Counted from the first letter of the stretch, positions 1-12,726 are shown. The stretch is DNA of 60,899 bases from Pezizomycotina sp. ARF18 (GCA_002224055.1 AZLU01000241.1:1-60899), one strand, 5' to 3'. The notes: generated from the letters alone by a model not told the origin. Numbers and translations are program-made.

Positions 1-103
1 ATAGGGAGTTCATCCCTCGTCGAAATTACTCTACCGCGTAGCGCATTACTGCGAGTGTATCATTGTTGACCGTAATTATCAGAAATCGTTTGCGCTTGTT
101 GCT
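1..103. other. Region downstream of the histidine kinase gene
   Basis: These bases follow the TAA stop (104-106) of the leftward histidine kinase gene and run off the window edge. No other feature is visible. Confidence 0.5.
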
Positions 104-3100
104 TTACGGCGTTTGTCGGTAATACCACTTGTCCAATTCCTTTTGTAGCATTTAAAGCTCACGGTTTGGAAAGAAACATGTTGCCCACTGCAAACGCTTC
201 CATTTGTCATTGAAGCGGCCAGTCCGGTTAACGCTATTATTAGCGCCCTTTCGTTATTACCTTGATCTGCCTCGTGTTTGCGAATAGCGCGAGTGCATCA
301 ATGCCAGACATTACAGGCATTTGCAAATCTACGAATGGTAAGTATTAGACTCAAAGAAACTGGGAAATAGTTCACGAGTTTTTCTTCCAACTTACCCATG
401 ATGATCACATCGAACCCGGCAGGGCGACCATACTTTTGAACTGCTACTAGCCCATTTTCTGCTTTTCGAAAGGATACCCCCGTTTACCGAGGAAAGTTGC
501 CAAAAGCGACAAATTAATAGAGTTGTCCTCCACGATAGAATCGAAGGAAGAGAATTATCTCGATTTTGGATGCAACATTCCATTGTAATAGGTACATTCC
601 TGGAGGCGTTCCAAGAGCCTTTTGGAGCTCCGCACGCTCCCCAGCTTCAAGAGCAAGCCTTTCATCGCGGACGAGGTTACAGATGGTTGTAACATACCAT
701 TCAATCCGGCGATAGGGGCATCCAAGCTCTGCCACTGGCCCCAGATTTGGCCTAACGGGTTTTCTTTTTCGGCGACAGGAGATGCCATTGCTGCCTATTC
801 GCAACGTGCCCGTCAACGATGGACAATGGAGTTCGTTTAAATTTGGTGGTTAAGGCTACAAACGACCCTAAGTGCGGTGTACCGGACTTTTTCCTCGATC
901 GTGAGGGTGATTCTTCTCTTGTTAACAAGACTGGAGGATTTTTCTCTAGTTGAGGCGAGCTGTCGCCTCCACTCCTCATTGCTGCTGTAGATCCTCAAAA
1001 AAATGGGATAGACCTACGTCGCCCAGTATTGAACGGGACGGCACTGGAGCCAGCGCGGAATGCATCATGCTATCCTTGGTACGTACACGACCGGTTCACT
1101 GGAAGAACTACCTGAACGTACGGGAGGCGAAAAACGCACGGCACCGGTAGCCAGGCTACTCTCTTCGACCATATTTGAAAGAGTGCTACCAGGTACCATC
1201 GTAGGGGAGGTTTGGTTCCTTTCCTAGACGGAGGATATCGACACTGGGTTCCTTTGACATTGCTGCCGTGCTGAAGAATTTGAGGAACGCCTTGAAGCTT
1301 CGACATGATTGAAACAGAATAGGAGTGCCTTCGCAAGCTTTTGCGGTCCGCAAGGCTTGAGGCAAATCCAGTATCCCTCCCTGATCACTTGAGATGAGTA
1401 CATATCGTAACGAGAGGCATTGGAGCAAAGTACGATCATTGGTGCTTCGGGCCTTTGAAATGAAACGCTGGTCATCAGTGACGCGGATTCGTTCGCCAAG
1501 TATAACGTCCACAAGACTATATAGTCTAGCAGCGACGCTCCAGATACCGGTGCGACAACCTTCATACCATACCACTCTTGAGCATCCGCTCCAAGATTGC
1601 CGTAGCTGGTTCATGGCGCGTGAATGAATAGGGTCGAGTTCGGCGGAAACATCGAATCCCAGTACCACGATTTCTTTCCAGTGGCGTTCCTTTTCACCAG
1701 GGTAAAGGGTCCGCTTCATCTGAATCCTCGACGGCCACAGATCCAGATGATGAGATGGTGGATTGCGACCTTATGCATGGATGGGTCGGTCCACCAGCGG
1801 CAGTTTCCGGCCGATCAAAATCAAAGAAACCTTCACTTCAGTCCCAGTCCACCTCCGACTTAACTTCAATTGTGCCACGCAAAATTTCAACAATCTGTAG
1901 CTCGGGAAGTCACATTAGCAAACCATAATGCACACGTACACAGAAAGCCATATATACAAACGGGGCCGAAAAATAAAACTTGTTTTTTTTTTTTCCATTA
2001 CCTTGCGAACAATACTCATTCCTAAGCCCGTTCCGCTCACACAATGCGTTTTCTTGACTAATGGCGTAAACAATCTCGTTTTTAGGAAATCCCGGCTGAT
2101 CCCCGGCCAGAGTCCGTTACAGTCAAGGTGACGAGCGTTTATCTACTGGAGCTCCAGCATCGCCCTCATCCTCGATTCGATGAAATCCTCAGCCTCAAGA
2201 CGAACTCTAACGAATCCACGTTCTGTGTACTTCAGGGCGTTCCGAATATATTCATGATTATACGTCTAATCGCACCAGCTGTGTCACAAAGTTCCAGTTG
2301 TCGCGACGATCGATATCAATGATGACTGTTATATCGCCTTTACTACCAACGACGTGCGTTAGGAACTCCTACTAGGTGTACGAGAAGCACTCCCGGACCT
2401 TTTGTTGATCTCCGAGGAATGCTCCACCACTGCCGCAGTGTTGAGCCCTCGGAATTCGTAGCCGGCAAATACCCTTCCACGACTTCCTCTGTCACAGCAG
2501 CGATATCCGTATACGCCACCAAATTTAGAGCTCCTCCGTCCATGACTTTTCCGCCACTGGAGCCGCCCCCAGCTGGTTTACTTGATCAGTTTGATTTGCC
2601 GTAGCAGAGGCAATACTCTTGATTCCATTCAGTTTGCAAAGTATTGAGTTTTGAGAAATCCAGGACATGGTTTATTGTGTCCAGGAGCGTTCTTCACAAG
2701 ACTTCGACGTCTCAACTAGCGAGCCTTGGAAGGTGTCTAGCGTTGTATCTGTTAAAAATTCCGCAGAAGCTAGGATGCATGCAATGGACTGCGAAAGCTC
2801 GTGTGATATACTGGAGATAAAGTCTCCTTTTGCCCTGTCGGCTGAGATCGTGTGAAGGCGCTCACTTCCGCCATGATCGAATTCGCGAACGCCATCAAAT
2901 ACCCCATTTCATCTTTCGAGAATATGCGCGTGAGTTTGCTTGTCCAAGTAAGAGCGCAGCAATGGTCTCCCGACGTAGTCATATAACGGAACGAAAACGC
3001 AGCTCTTGCTATCAAGCAGAAAGGCCGAGAGTTCAATTTGTGCCGTTTTTCGTTTGAATACTAGTTTATCCAATAGCCGCTTGCTGACTAGAATCGAAGG

Positions 3101-5116
3101 ACTGATCGGTAAGGTCGATGCCTTCGTTGTTGTTATCGTCGCTGTCATCGTAACTGTCATCATCTCCTTCGTCTCCGGAAGTGAAAGCGCCGTCCGAGTC
3201 ATAGCAGAATATCTTTCCCCTGGGGTACCGCTCGAATAGTCCATGCACAAACTCTTGTTTGACCGGCCCAACGGTACTCGGGTCAATTTCGATTTCTGGA
3301 GGAGGTGTTGCCCCGAACGAGAATCCGCATAAAGTTCGAAGGGACTGGAAGCATCCTCCGTAGCAAAGCTAAGATGTTTGGCTGTTTGCTGGTAGACCGG
3401 AGCGAGACGTAGTTGCAGAAGAACTGCTCCTCGTATGATGATGCTTGTGTAACTGTTTTTCGTCCGAGTCAGATGCTAGAGGCGTTGGCAGGGGCGATCC
3501 TCCCGTCCCAGTATGGCTCTTCCGCATCGACGAAGATTACGCCATCGACGTCATTGCTTGTTGTATTAGGATACTGGCTTTAGTAAAAGTATTTTTGAAA
3601 GTCGGTTCGGGAATCGTTTCAGGAATAGCCGCCTTTGTTTTGGCGGCTAGAGCGGTCGAATTGGCGTCCACGGATGTGGACGATGAACTCGAGGATAGGG
3701 ATGCCTTTGAAAAGAAGAAGCAGTAGATGAAGAAGATGAATTTCGTTCGTTAATCACTGGCCGCTTAAAACTTGAATGGGTTGGGGTGGTGCTTGTACAT
3801 TGAGGTTTGAAAATGATCCAGGGTAGACGCATCATCTGGCGGTCCATCACGCTTGTCATCGCTCATACCACTCACTGAAGAAGCCTTCGAGCTCGCACGG
3901 AGCAAGATTTTGCGCTTCGCACCTGTTATCCTCCTGTTTAGTCCCCCTAAACTTTCAGTATCCGTGCCTGTCAGCGGTAACGGTGCTCGACCGGTCCCAA
4001 GTTCTGAAAATTCCGCACGGTCCGTGCGTCGGTTGAGGTTTTCATCCCAACCATCCGCCGGCAACGAATTCGAGAGTGACGCTTGCATTAGCTGGAAATG
4101 CTTCAGGTTTCGCTTTTCGGCTTTAAGTTCGAGATGTTTCATTACTGTGTCTGACATCCATCGCAGGAGGCTCTTTTCGGGGTCACCCAACGTCTTTGGC
4201 TCATTATCAACAACGCAGAGTGAGCCTATATAGAAGCCTCTTCTAGTGCGTAAGGGAACACCACAATAAACCGCAACCGCGAACCAGCAGCGACAAAGGG
4301 TAATTTTGAGAACTTTTCATCCTTCGACAATCCTCAATCTCGTATATAGGCAAACTCTCCGAAGAAGTGTCTCGTTCACCAGAGCGGATGCCGGGCCCAA
4401 TCCCGTCCTGTTCTCCATTCTGACTTCGTGTGGCGCTAGCAGACGGCTTCAGCATAATAGTGTGTTGACACAGCCCTTCGATCCGGGATATGACTTCCCT
4501 CCCACCTAACCATAAATCGTCACCGGGTTCTTGCGGCGCAAGAGACACAGGTGTGACGGTACGAGTAGCCTCCGCTATGATGTACTGGTTACTGCGATCT
4601 ATTAACGATACCATGGCCCTCTGGCAATCAAGTCGAAGGGCAACGAGTTGCGCGTACGCGGTTAATGACAGATCGGAGGAGGATACCAATGCATCTTGAT
4701 CTTGATTAGAGCCTGCGGAACAAGATCGAGAGTCGGTGGTTGATAGTATCTTAAATAGCGAGGGGATTTCCAGGCGAACAGAAAGGACCATGGAAAGTCA
4801 GTTGAGAACAGAATAGAACGCGAATAATTCTTTTTTTTTTTTTTTTTTTTTTTTTTGGCCAACGACTGTCGGCGAACAATACATGAAAAAAAGAAAAAGA
4901 AAAAAAAAAGGAATAGGTGCTGCGACAGGGAAATGACATAGCAAGAGTCTTTTTTATTTTCATTATTTCGTGGTCTAGTCCCCGGCAAGCAAGCTGTGGG
5001 AAGGGGGGAGGAACGTACTTGTAGAGCTCGCGAACCCGTAATGTCTCGGTCTGACGACGGGTCAGGCGAGGCACTGCTGACAGATCTGCTGGTGGTATTG
5101 ATTCCGACGCTGCCAT
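104..5116 (-). CDS. Fungal hybrid histidine kinase (GAF - HisKA - HATPase - receiver)
   Basis: Two-component phosphorelay sensor; autophosphorylates on His and passes phosphate to its own receiver. The ATG at 5116-5114 starts MAASESIPPADL. Exon 1 ends in RELYK, and a 269-nt intron (5018-4750, with a T26 run) leads to YYQPPT. A GAF-like domain follows (about 4690-4250; LRLDCQRAMVSLIDRSNQ, DDLWLGG, LPIYEIED, FYCGVPLR), then a serine-rich linker, ERYPRGKIFCYDSDG (about 3230-3180), and EMGYLMAFANSIMAEV just before the H-box. The phospho-acceptor His is in SISHEL (codon 2803-2801). HATPase pieces include NIFGNALKYT and GTGLGMSIVRK, with a 107-nt intron (2001-1895) before QIVEILRGTIEVKS. The receiver (about 550-110) shows VEDN, IIMDLQMPVMSG, ALTGLAAS and SKPVSFK, and has a 67-nt intron at 395-329. 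At least eight single-base frame breaks are present, e.g. near 4712, 4330, 4268, 2797 and 470. No membrane segment is seen, so it is probably cytosolic. The stimulus is unknown. Confidence 0.88.
4831..4856. repeat. T26 homopolymer inside the kinase intron 1
   Basis: Uninterrupted run of 26 T on the plus strand (A-run in the sense of the gene), inside the 5018-4750 intron, followed on the plus strand by an A-rich stretch (4884-4910). Confidence 0.95.
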
Positions 5117-5668
5117 GGTTTGTTCGCACCGTGGACGATTTTTTTGTGATCCGATATTTGCAATCCCTGGGCCCCGAGATCCAAGTATGTTTTTGTCGTC
5201 TTTTATCTCTTCCACTCTCTCCTTTGGCCCCGCAATCACGCCCGAGAGATCGAAAAGAACCCTGAAATGAGCTAGGGGAAAATCGAAAGAGAAGGGAGAG
5301 GATAGAAAGATTTTGACAGGCCTTTCTTTTAAGAGAGAGAATGATCGATTTCGGTAGACCAGCGGTGGAGGGAGAAAGGAGAGCGAACTCCCCGTCCTTC
5401 AATTCGTTTTTTTTTTCCCCTCTTGTCTTTCTCTCAAAATATACGTGATAATAAAACTTATACTTGAAAAAAAAAATAAAAAAAAAATGTAAGGAAGCGC
5501 AAAAGAAGTTGCGCGCAGACTAAAGAAAAAGACGCAGAGTCGCAGCTTAAAGAATTTTAAGTGTATCGAATAAGAATAAGTAGGTTTATCCTATCCTATA
5601 ACAGGGGAGATACTACTGCTGATGATTTGGAAAAATGAAGCCCTGTATTGTATTATTACTACTTATAA

Positions 5669-5669
<1 letters not shown>

Positions 5670-5700
<31 letters not shown>
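5670..5700. repeat. (ATT)n microsatellite
   Basis: About ten perfect ATT units, flanked by further imperfect TTA/TAT sequence. Confidence 0.95.
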
Positions 5701-5706
<6 letters not shown>

Positions 5707-6293
5707 TCTGCGGGAATTCGGGAGAGGAAAATGTATATGGTAAGATAACGAAGTAGGGTGCTCAAGTAGCCTGTAGGTAGAGCAGGGCACGTACTTTAAA
5801 GTAACCGTTAAAAATGAGTGTTCATTTTTCCCCTGGTTGTAAGATACTTACATATCAGATAGAATCGCCTATTTTACTTCATACCAAATAACCTGTAAGT
5901 CGAGTCCTCTTCCTGTTCTCTTTACTATACCACCTAGGTATACCACTCCCCATCTGTATCAGCTACAAGTATGTACTTGGGTCTCTCGTTTTTACTACTA
6001 TAAGAAATTGTATATAATATAGATGTTTATACACTAGTAATTTAATTTCTATACAGAACCTTCAATATATTAGGCGCCTCGCTTTTTTATCTATCGGTGC
6101 TCTCTCAATGAAGAAGTATTTGAGCAGTCTCCAGTGGGCCCGCCCATTCTTGTTAAGAGTTATAACAAATATCAGCTGCTGATTGGTAATTTGGGATCTC
6201 CTAGGTATTTTACTACTCTCGAGTCTCGAGTCTTGTGTATATCCGGCCGGCTATTGATAAGAATAGTCCAACAAGTAGGCGATATTACCATGA

Positions 6294-6331
6294 TAATAAT
6301 AATAATAATAATAATAATATAATAATAATAT
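6294..6331. repeat. (TAA)n microsatellite, interrupted
   Basis: Period-3 TAA/AAT repeat from 6294 to 6319; after a one-base slip the same period continues to about 6331. Confidence 0.93.
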
Positions 6332-6519
6332 ATCAATGTTTTGCACTACTTGCTCGGTACACTACAATAAATATCATTCCTTTTTGTATATAAATCAAAC
6401 ACTTGCAAGAGGATAACTAGATCTTTTGATGACACAAAAGATAATATATATTTCCTATAGACTTTACGAAAGTAGATTATGCGTTCGTTAAGTTTCGCTT
6501 TCCCACTATTGGTACAGTT

Positions 6520-6521
6520 TT

Positions 6522-6552
<31 letters not shown>

Positions 6553-6554
6553 TT
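6520..6554. repeat. (TTTA)n microsatellite
   Basis: About nine tandem TTTA units, the longest tetranucleotide repeat in this intergenic region. Confidence 0.95.
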
Positions 6555-6955
6555 GGTGTTTCAGTTTTCCTTTTACACACTACTTACAAGTTACAATAAT
6601 AAATTGTCTAATCAAACGTCACACACGATATATATAAACTTCCTTCCCTCTTCAATATTTATTATTGTTATTTACCTCTGAACTGTAAACCATCGTCATC
6701 ACACGTCACTACAAACTTATAATAAATAATAATAGATAATAATAATAATAATAACCAATAACAATATTCATATTATACATTTATATCCCATTAATTCAGA
6801 TTGCGAGGAGAGAAGACCACATCGAGACCACCCCTTTTCCCCCGATTTTTCGGACGCTAGCCTGACGGCAATTGTCTATCATTCTTCTTTTTTAAACCTC
6901 TCCGGATCTCCCTTCTCTCCCTCTTTCTCTCTCCCTTTTCTTTTATTGTTGTACA

Positions 6956-7880
6956 ATGCTCCCTACAAGGGCAACCGCTGGGTCGAACACTACCAATCCC
7001 TCTGGAAGGGGAAACAAATCCGACAGCGCTTCTCCCACATCACCATACGGCGCAGGAGATACCGGCACGGCGGCGTTCAATCCTCGAACGGCGCCACCAA
7101 TTTCTTCCCCACGGCACCACGACAGCTTCACCCTCCAAAATCTCCTCTTTACCGTCCGGCCGCCCTAAGGACTACAGATTGGGCTAGTATAGGCTCAAGG
7201 ATCGCCCCGACTCCAGAAGAGGAAAGGAATGAAGATGAGTACGTGGCAGCATTCGGCACTGGTACCGGGTTAGAGACGGTGATGGAAGATGAGGACATTG
7301 GCGGCAACTCTGAGGACGTCACGGGCCCGCCAAGTCGGGGACATTGGAAAGTAAGGAAATCAACAATGTGGCAATTAATAAAAAAAAATATCATTATACT
7401 ACACCGTTTCACGCACGAACACGTAATACCTTACACGCAGCCTCAAATAATATTCTCCCTTCTTTGAAAGCAAAAGCTAACAGCTCGACTCGTCAAAATA
7501 GCCGGATTCCGAGGCATCCCAGTGCGACTCACCTTTCTGCCACAAGAGCTTCAGTCTTTTCGAGCGGCGACACATTGCAGACGGTGCGGTAACGTTTTCT
7601 GCGCGGAACATACCTCTCACTTAGTCCCATCGATCAGAACTGCCGGTATAACAAGTATGGACAGCCTAGCAGGACGTGTGACCAGTGCTATGCCGAATAC
7701 AAACGACTCTGCGCAGCGAAGAAAGCAAAGAAAATTGCCGATTCCACCGGTGTTCCTATGAGCGCGCCGACCAGTCCAATCAACAACAAGACACGAAGGA
7801 AGGAACCGCCGGGCACTAAACCAAGGGTCGGTAGTTTCTACGGCAGCATACCGCGTGATTGGACCTGGTCAACGTTTTAA
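6956..7880 (+). CDS. FYVE-type zinc finger protein (PI3P-binding, short)
   Basis: FYVE fingers bind phosphatidylinositol 3-phosphate and target proteins to endosomes or vacuoles. The chosen ATG starts MLPTRATAGSNTTNP, directly after a CT-rich leader. The N-terminal part is Ser/Pro-rich and disordered, then acidic (EEERNEDEY, VMEDEDIGG). A donor GTAAGG at 7351 ends exon 1 after SRGHWK; the acceptor is probably a CAG at 7440 or 7483. The finger is read as CDSPFCHKSFSLFERRH, then HCRRCGNVFCAEH, then RTCDQCYAEYKRLC, with its Cys/His ligands in order. The protein ends FYGSIPRDWTWSTF, a tail I associate with small fungal FYVE proteins of unknown function. Frame breaks occur near 7160, 7572 and 7632; the HHCRRC break lacks one C. 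A dedicated FYVE protein is clear; orthology is not. Confidence 0.85.
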
Positions 7881-9079
7881 GAGATTAACAGGACCATCTA
7901 CATACTGAGCAACTTCGAAGTCGTTAAAACATACACATTCACCTCAGTGGTTAAATATCTCAAATGCATAAACACGTATATCTGGTTCCTTTCTACAATC
8001 AACTTCGTCCTAATTTTTTTTCTTACGTCTCTTATATTATTTTTTGGCATATTTCATTGATCCAGACGAGACAGACATTATGGTAACCAGCAATGTTCTA
8101 TGCTACATGCTATCACGGAGAGGTTCAGCAACGCATTTACGTCCAATGATTCCCTTAACTCTATTTCTTTGAAGGGTTTCTCACTTACCTTCCCTCCTTA
8201 TTTTCTCCCGGAGGCTCGAGACGAGCCTTCTACTACCCGACCTAATATCTCTCACCCACGCATTTTCGTATTTTGGCACACGGGATTTTCTATCTTGCAT
8301 TTCCAATTTTAGCGATAGAGACTTTTTTTTTTTTTTTTTTTTTTCTTGACTTCCTTAACTTGTTTCATGTTTTCACTGTTTAAAGTGTAATTTCGTTTTC
8401 TATTGAATGATCTTTTCTCATTGTTTTCCCGCTTTGTTTGTTTTCGCATTACTCAGTACAGGTGTTTTCGTTTCTATCTGCTTTGTTACTGCTGCTTTCT
8501 TACGGTGTCCATTGAGAACGCCACTTACGACCCTTGGTTGACATTTGCCAAATACTTTGTTACATATATGTTGGAGCGTGTAGGATTACATAAACGTACG
8601 CTCTAGTAAATGCAATATACGGTTGTTATAGGTTGTGATCAAATGAAATTTTCTCTGATCGCAGCCCATACATTTGGACTCTTTAGTGTTCAGCATACTT
8701 AAGTATGGTTTCCTTTTAAATGCCCGAGGTTCTACTTATACCAGACGTAGATAGTTCTTGTGAATGGTCCATTGGTGGTAGTGTGGCGTGCAAACACTAT
8801 TTAAATGTCTATCACTCACGATTTAATATTGTATTTATGTATAATGCGCTCTTTTGAGTGTTATATATATATACTCCCTTTCCATTCCGCTGGTTTTGGA
8901 TTAGAAAGACGTATACTTTATATATCGAACCACGAGAGAGAAAAGGAAATAGAAAAAAAGAAAAGGGACAAAGACTTATGAGGAGAACCTACGTACAAGG
9001 ACAGTAAATCTATTTGGAAGAGCCATTAAAGGCCATTCTGTATCAAGGGATAAAAATAAGGAAGAAAAAAACGGACTCT
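7881..9079. other. Convergent intergenic region (3' sides of FYVE and complex I genes)
   Basis: T-rich sequence with T22 at 8323-8344 and a purine-rich stretch at about 8935-8970. Open frames here (e.g. plus 8100-8312) have no recognisable motif and read like pyrimidine-rich noncoding DNA. It lies between two gene 3' ends, so it should hold both UTRs and polyadenylation signals. Confidence 0.55.
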
Positions 9080-9644
9080 TCAATATTCGCTCATTATATC
9101 ACCACGCCGCTTTCCCCTCAATTCGTATTTGCCCTGTGAAACCGAGGAAGAAGAAGAAAAACAGAACTAGTGTCAGTTCTCTTGAATCTTCGTCCAACCG
9201 TATATATAACACAGTTGGCTTTCAAGTAGTAGTTTGGGAAGTTCGTTTCTGATGGGGGGCGTACCTCCGTGTAGTAACCTATCGCCCCAACTATAGCAGG
9301 GAAGACGACAACGTAAGCGAATGCTATCTTTGCGTTCCTAGCATTCCAGCGGAAGTATTTGGGCCGATTCCTATGCATTTCTATGTTGAAACGAAAAGGT
9401 AAAAAGAAAATGGTCAATTCAACTTTAGTCACAGAGGAGCCAGCAAAAAAATTATTTCGCGGCGAGGAATGGGTCGTGAAGAGTATCATGTTTCTAATTA
9501 ATGAACAAGGAAACATTCAAGAGAGAAATGGCGGTAGCGGGTGTGATGATGACGGCGGCGGCACAAAGATCAAAGAACGGCGAGAGACTTACGGGCCCAT
9601 TTCTCAATGGCTGGGTCCATGGTGAGGCCCGTCGGTTCTATCAT
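9080..9644 (-). CDS. Complex I accessory subunit, NDUFB4/B15-like, 74 aa
   Basis: Small single-pass accessory subunit of mitochondrial NADH:ubiquinone oxidoreductase (membrane arm). Three exons join without any frame break: 9644-9593 (MIEPTGLTMDPAIEKWA), 9380-9265 (QMHRNRPKYFRW..., the membrane helix IAFAYVVVFPAIVGAIGYY and TE), and 9133-9080 (GKYELRGKRRGDIMSEY plus stop). Introns are 9592-9381 (GTAAGT...ATAG) and 9264-9134 (GTACGC...ACAG). The signature is a short N-terminus ending in DPAIEKWA, then NRxKYFRW, a hydrophobic helix, and a basic GKRRGD tail, as I remember for fungal B15-type subunits. It is one of the few genes here with an intact frame. The name rests on motif memory; a complex I role is likely, the exact subunit less certain. 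Confidence 0.7.
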
Positions 9645-10785
9645 TTTTGTAAGTTAGCACATTACATCGCCTCAATTACGTATCGCGAAAACGAGGAATT
9701 GAATAGTAAAGGTAGAGAATATTTGCGGAGAAAACATCTAGAATCGGGAATTTTCTTCCAGGAACCCGCAACAAAAGGAAAAGGCTGCGGGGACTGCTAA
9801 CCCCGTGAGCACCCATATCAGCGAAAGGTCGGATGAAGAGTTAAAAAAGATACAGTTTGTATGTCTATCTCCAGAATCCTTCACCGACAACGGGAGTGGT
9901 TGAATTATTCGTTGGGGCTGTCTAGGCTGCAAGGTAGCGGTGATCTTGTGTTCCGTCCTTTGATTCTTAGCTGGCTTAAGCTTCGTGTGTGTGTGTATAG
10001 CCACGAGGTTGTTCCCCAGGTTTTTTGTTTTATCGAGGGTCGTTGGATCGTTATATTAAGTATTTAAGTTAAAGGGTAAAAGAAGTATATACGGAGTTCA
10101 AAGCAACAACCGGTATTGGTGGGACTAATTTTGCCAAGAAAATTTCAGGTATCGTGCCAAGGAATAATTAGCTAATCTCTCTCTCCACATGCTCCAAAAG
10201 CAACGGACTGCGGAGACATCTCGAGGCTGCTGCCAATTGATTACTTGATCCTTTTTGCTGCGACTCCAAAAGCACAGCACAGGCAATTTCCTTCCTTGAA
10301 CATCTTCTATTTGTACTTGTATTGTTACTGCTTATTATTATGACCTCTTACATTCGCTACTCTTTTTCTTTCCTTCCTATCAGAAAGTGACTAAATACCT
10401 ACCGAGTAGGTAATAACTAGCAGTATTATTATATCAAATCTGTTTCCCCAGAAGAGATATATAACGACCGTACATGACGAAACTCATCAAGCTCCAAGTC
10501 CAATACCCACAGGGAAAAATAAACGGCTTCTTTATATATATAATATTTTACATTGGGGACTTTTTATATATCTATAGTACAATGCTAGGGTGTCTAAGTA
10601 AGCAAGTAAGTATTTTCTATGATACGCTATAATATCAACAATGGGTATCCTCCGAAAAAGAAAAGAAAAGAAAAGAAAGAAAAGGATTCTCAAAGAGGTA
10701 CAAAAAACAATACATGGCACAAGAATAGGTTAAACGCCAATAAGGCGGGGGTAAATGCGGGTGATCAAAAATCAAATGCAATGTT
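9645..10785. other. Intergenic region upstream of the complex I gene
   Basis: It contains the promoter of the complex I gene at its left end and the 3' flank of the OSGIN-like gene at its right. A plus-strand frame at about 9770-9890 reads HISERSDEELKKIQ and a neighbouring frame ends at 9925, which looks somewhat protein-like, but no start or family could be established. The rest is AT-rich with TATATA stretches near 10535 and an AAAAG-rich patch at 10655-10683. Confidence 0.5.
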
Positions 10786-12726
10786 TCACGATATATCGCA
10801 GTTGTTAAGGGAGAGATCGTAACGCAAGCCGCGAGATTGGGCTGTTGGCCCGCAGCAATTGGAACTCCAGCGCACAACTGATATTGATGACGTGTTCGCA
10901 GAGATTGAAAGTGCGGAAGGCCCATCGACGATAACGTAACTTTCCGTGTCGCTATTCTCACCGTTTGGTATCGCTGCCGCTTCGACAGTTGTGTTGACTG
11001 ATGGTATGGATGAAGGTTCGGCCCTTTCCAATATTTTACCAGCAGCATAAACGCATCCTCCATCGCAAACCGAACAAGAGAATCGCCGGTAAGGCTACCG
11101 ACGACAAAGATATTTGAAGCAACCTCAAAATCCCTCTCCACTTGCAACCTAAGTGAATTCGACCGAACCCAATTTCTTTCTCCGAAAGTCCGTTTCTTCT
11201 CGACGATGCTTTGAGGGAATCTGACTCGACTGCTTTGTCCGGAATTACTCCGATTTCTTCGCGAATCTGACGTGAGAGGTAGTCGATGCGGCCGCGCCGC
11301 CCAATGCATACTTGCACTCCGGAAACTCTCCGTTCTATAACAACTCGTTCACCCGCTTCTCCAGTTGGTGGCAGGGCTATTTTAACGTAACCGTCCTCAT
11401 CGGCATCGATTACAGCCCCGTTAGGGCAGCCCTCGTAGCCCGGCACCAGGCCTTGATCCTTGCCAAGAGCTGCTTCCTTCATACGTTTGTATACTTGGCA
11501 TATTGCGGGTAAACCTGGGGGTGGCAACCTTTCAGTGGAGATGCCTTGACCGCCGGTCTCCACCGGTATACATGGAGTATCGGCCGGCTCTTCTGGTTGC
11601 TCAGGATCACGTCCGCCGCAGTGTACCCAGAACCAATTACCAAAAGCGGTAACTCTTCATTTCTGTCGTCTTTGGCCTGGGAATCCGGTGGGCTCGGCCG
11701 CGAGGTTAACGGCCTGAGGATCTGTGGCGCCGGAATGCGGCTTGAAAATATACCGCTACCCAACACTACATTTTTGCAGTGTATTACCGTTATCTCATTC
11801 GCTCCTGTCCTTGACGATAGAGCTGAGACGGTAACCAAAAATTTGAGGCAGCGCTGCCTATGATTCTCTCCACGTTCAGCACCGATACTCCTGTGTGAAT
11901 ACTGTCTGATATTCCAACTGCAGACGGGTAGGTGGCATAATAATCCGCCACCAACCGTCTTGTTGCCGAACGTCCGGAGCGAGGTCCTTTCCGTTATGGA
12001 ACCGTCGGTAGTGGTCGTGAATCGAATATCCTGGAAGAGAGAGCATCTCCGCGTAACTTTTCCGAGGTAAAAATATTATTCGTCAGCATTCTTGAACCGA
12101 TTCGAAGCAAGCAAACAAGCTACTATGGTGTCCCCTCTCTGCCTCATTTACCTTAATGTTCTCATCCCGCTTTCCTCATCCTTCTCGCAATCGCCCTCCT
12201 CGCCGAACCATACTTCGTCTCCAGCCCACTGTCCACCAGCATGGACCTCTCGGCCGAGGACCATGTGGTCTACCGACCGCTCAAGTTAAGCTCCCAGCGC
12301 ACTCGCATAGGGGACTCATCAATCGCAATATCTGCCAACGGACGAAGAAGCGTGTCCATGAGGACGTTCAGAGTAGGGCCTGGCTAGAGTAGGACATGAA
12401 TTGCGCCGCTTCAAAGTGCGACGTTAGTGATTCATAGGATGTGGAGTTTTCGATGGCATTATACAGCGGGCGGACCAATTTGCCGCTAGTATCGGATAGC
12501 GCTTTGCATAGCTTCCTGTGGAGGACCGGGTCAGGATGCGGACTCGGTGTGGATGGTAAAAAGGTTCATGGCCGTGGAGAAGGTAGCTCAGGAACAGAGC
12601 AGAAGGACCATGACCTACAATTCGTCAGTACTCAAGTTTTGAAAAGATAAATTTCACAAACGTATATAGTCTTCTCTAGTTTCTGAATTGTTATACTGCA
12701 TCCTACTTCGCCACAAGATATGCTGC

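Larger units (their letters stand above)
5117..6955. other. Divergent intergenic region with microsatellites
   Basis: It separates the leftward kinase gene from the rightward FYVE gene, so it should hold both promoters. It is AT-rich with stop codons in all frames. It contains three simple repeats (listed separately) and pyrimidine-rich stretches at about 5405-5435 and 6900-6945. The 6900-6945 CT tract lies immediately before the FYVE gene ATG, as is common near fungal transcription starts. No conserved protein motif was found. Confidence 0.6.
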
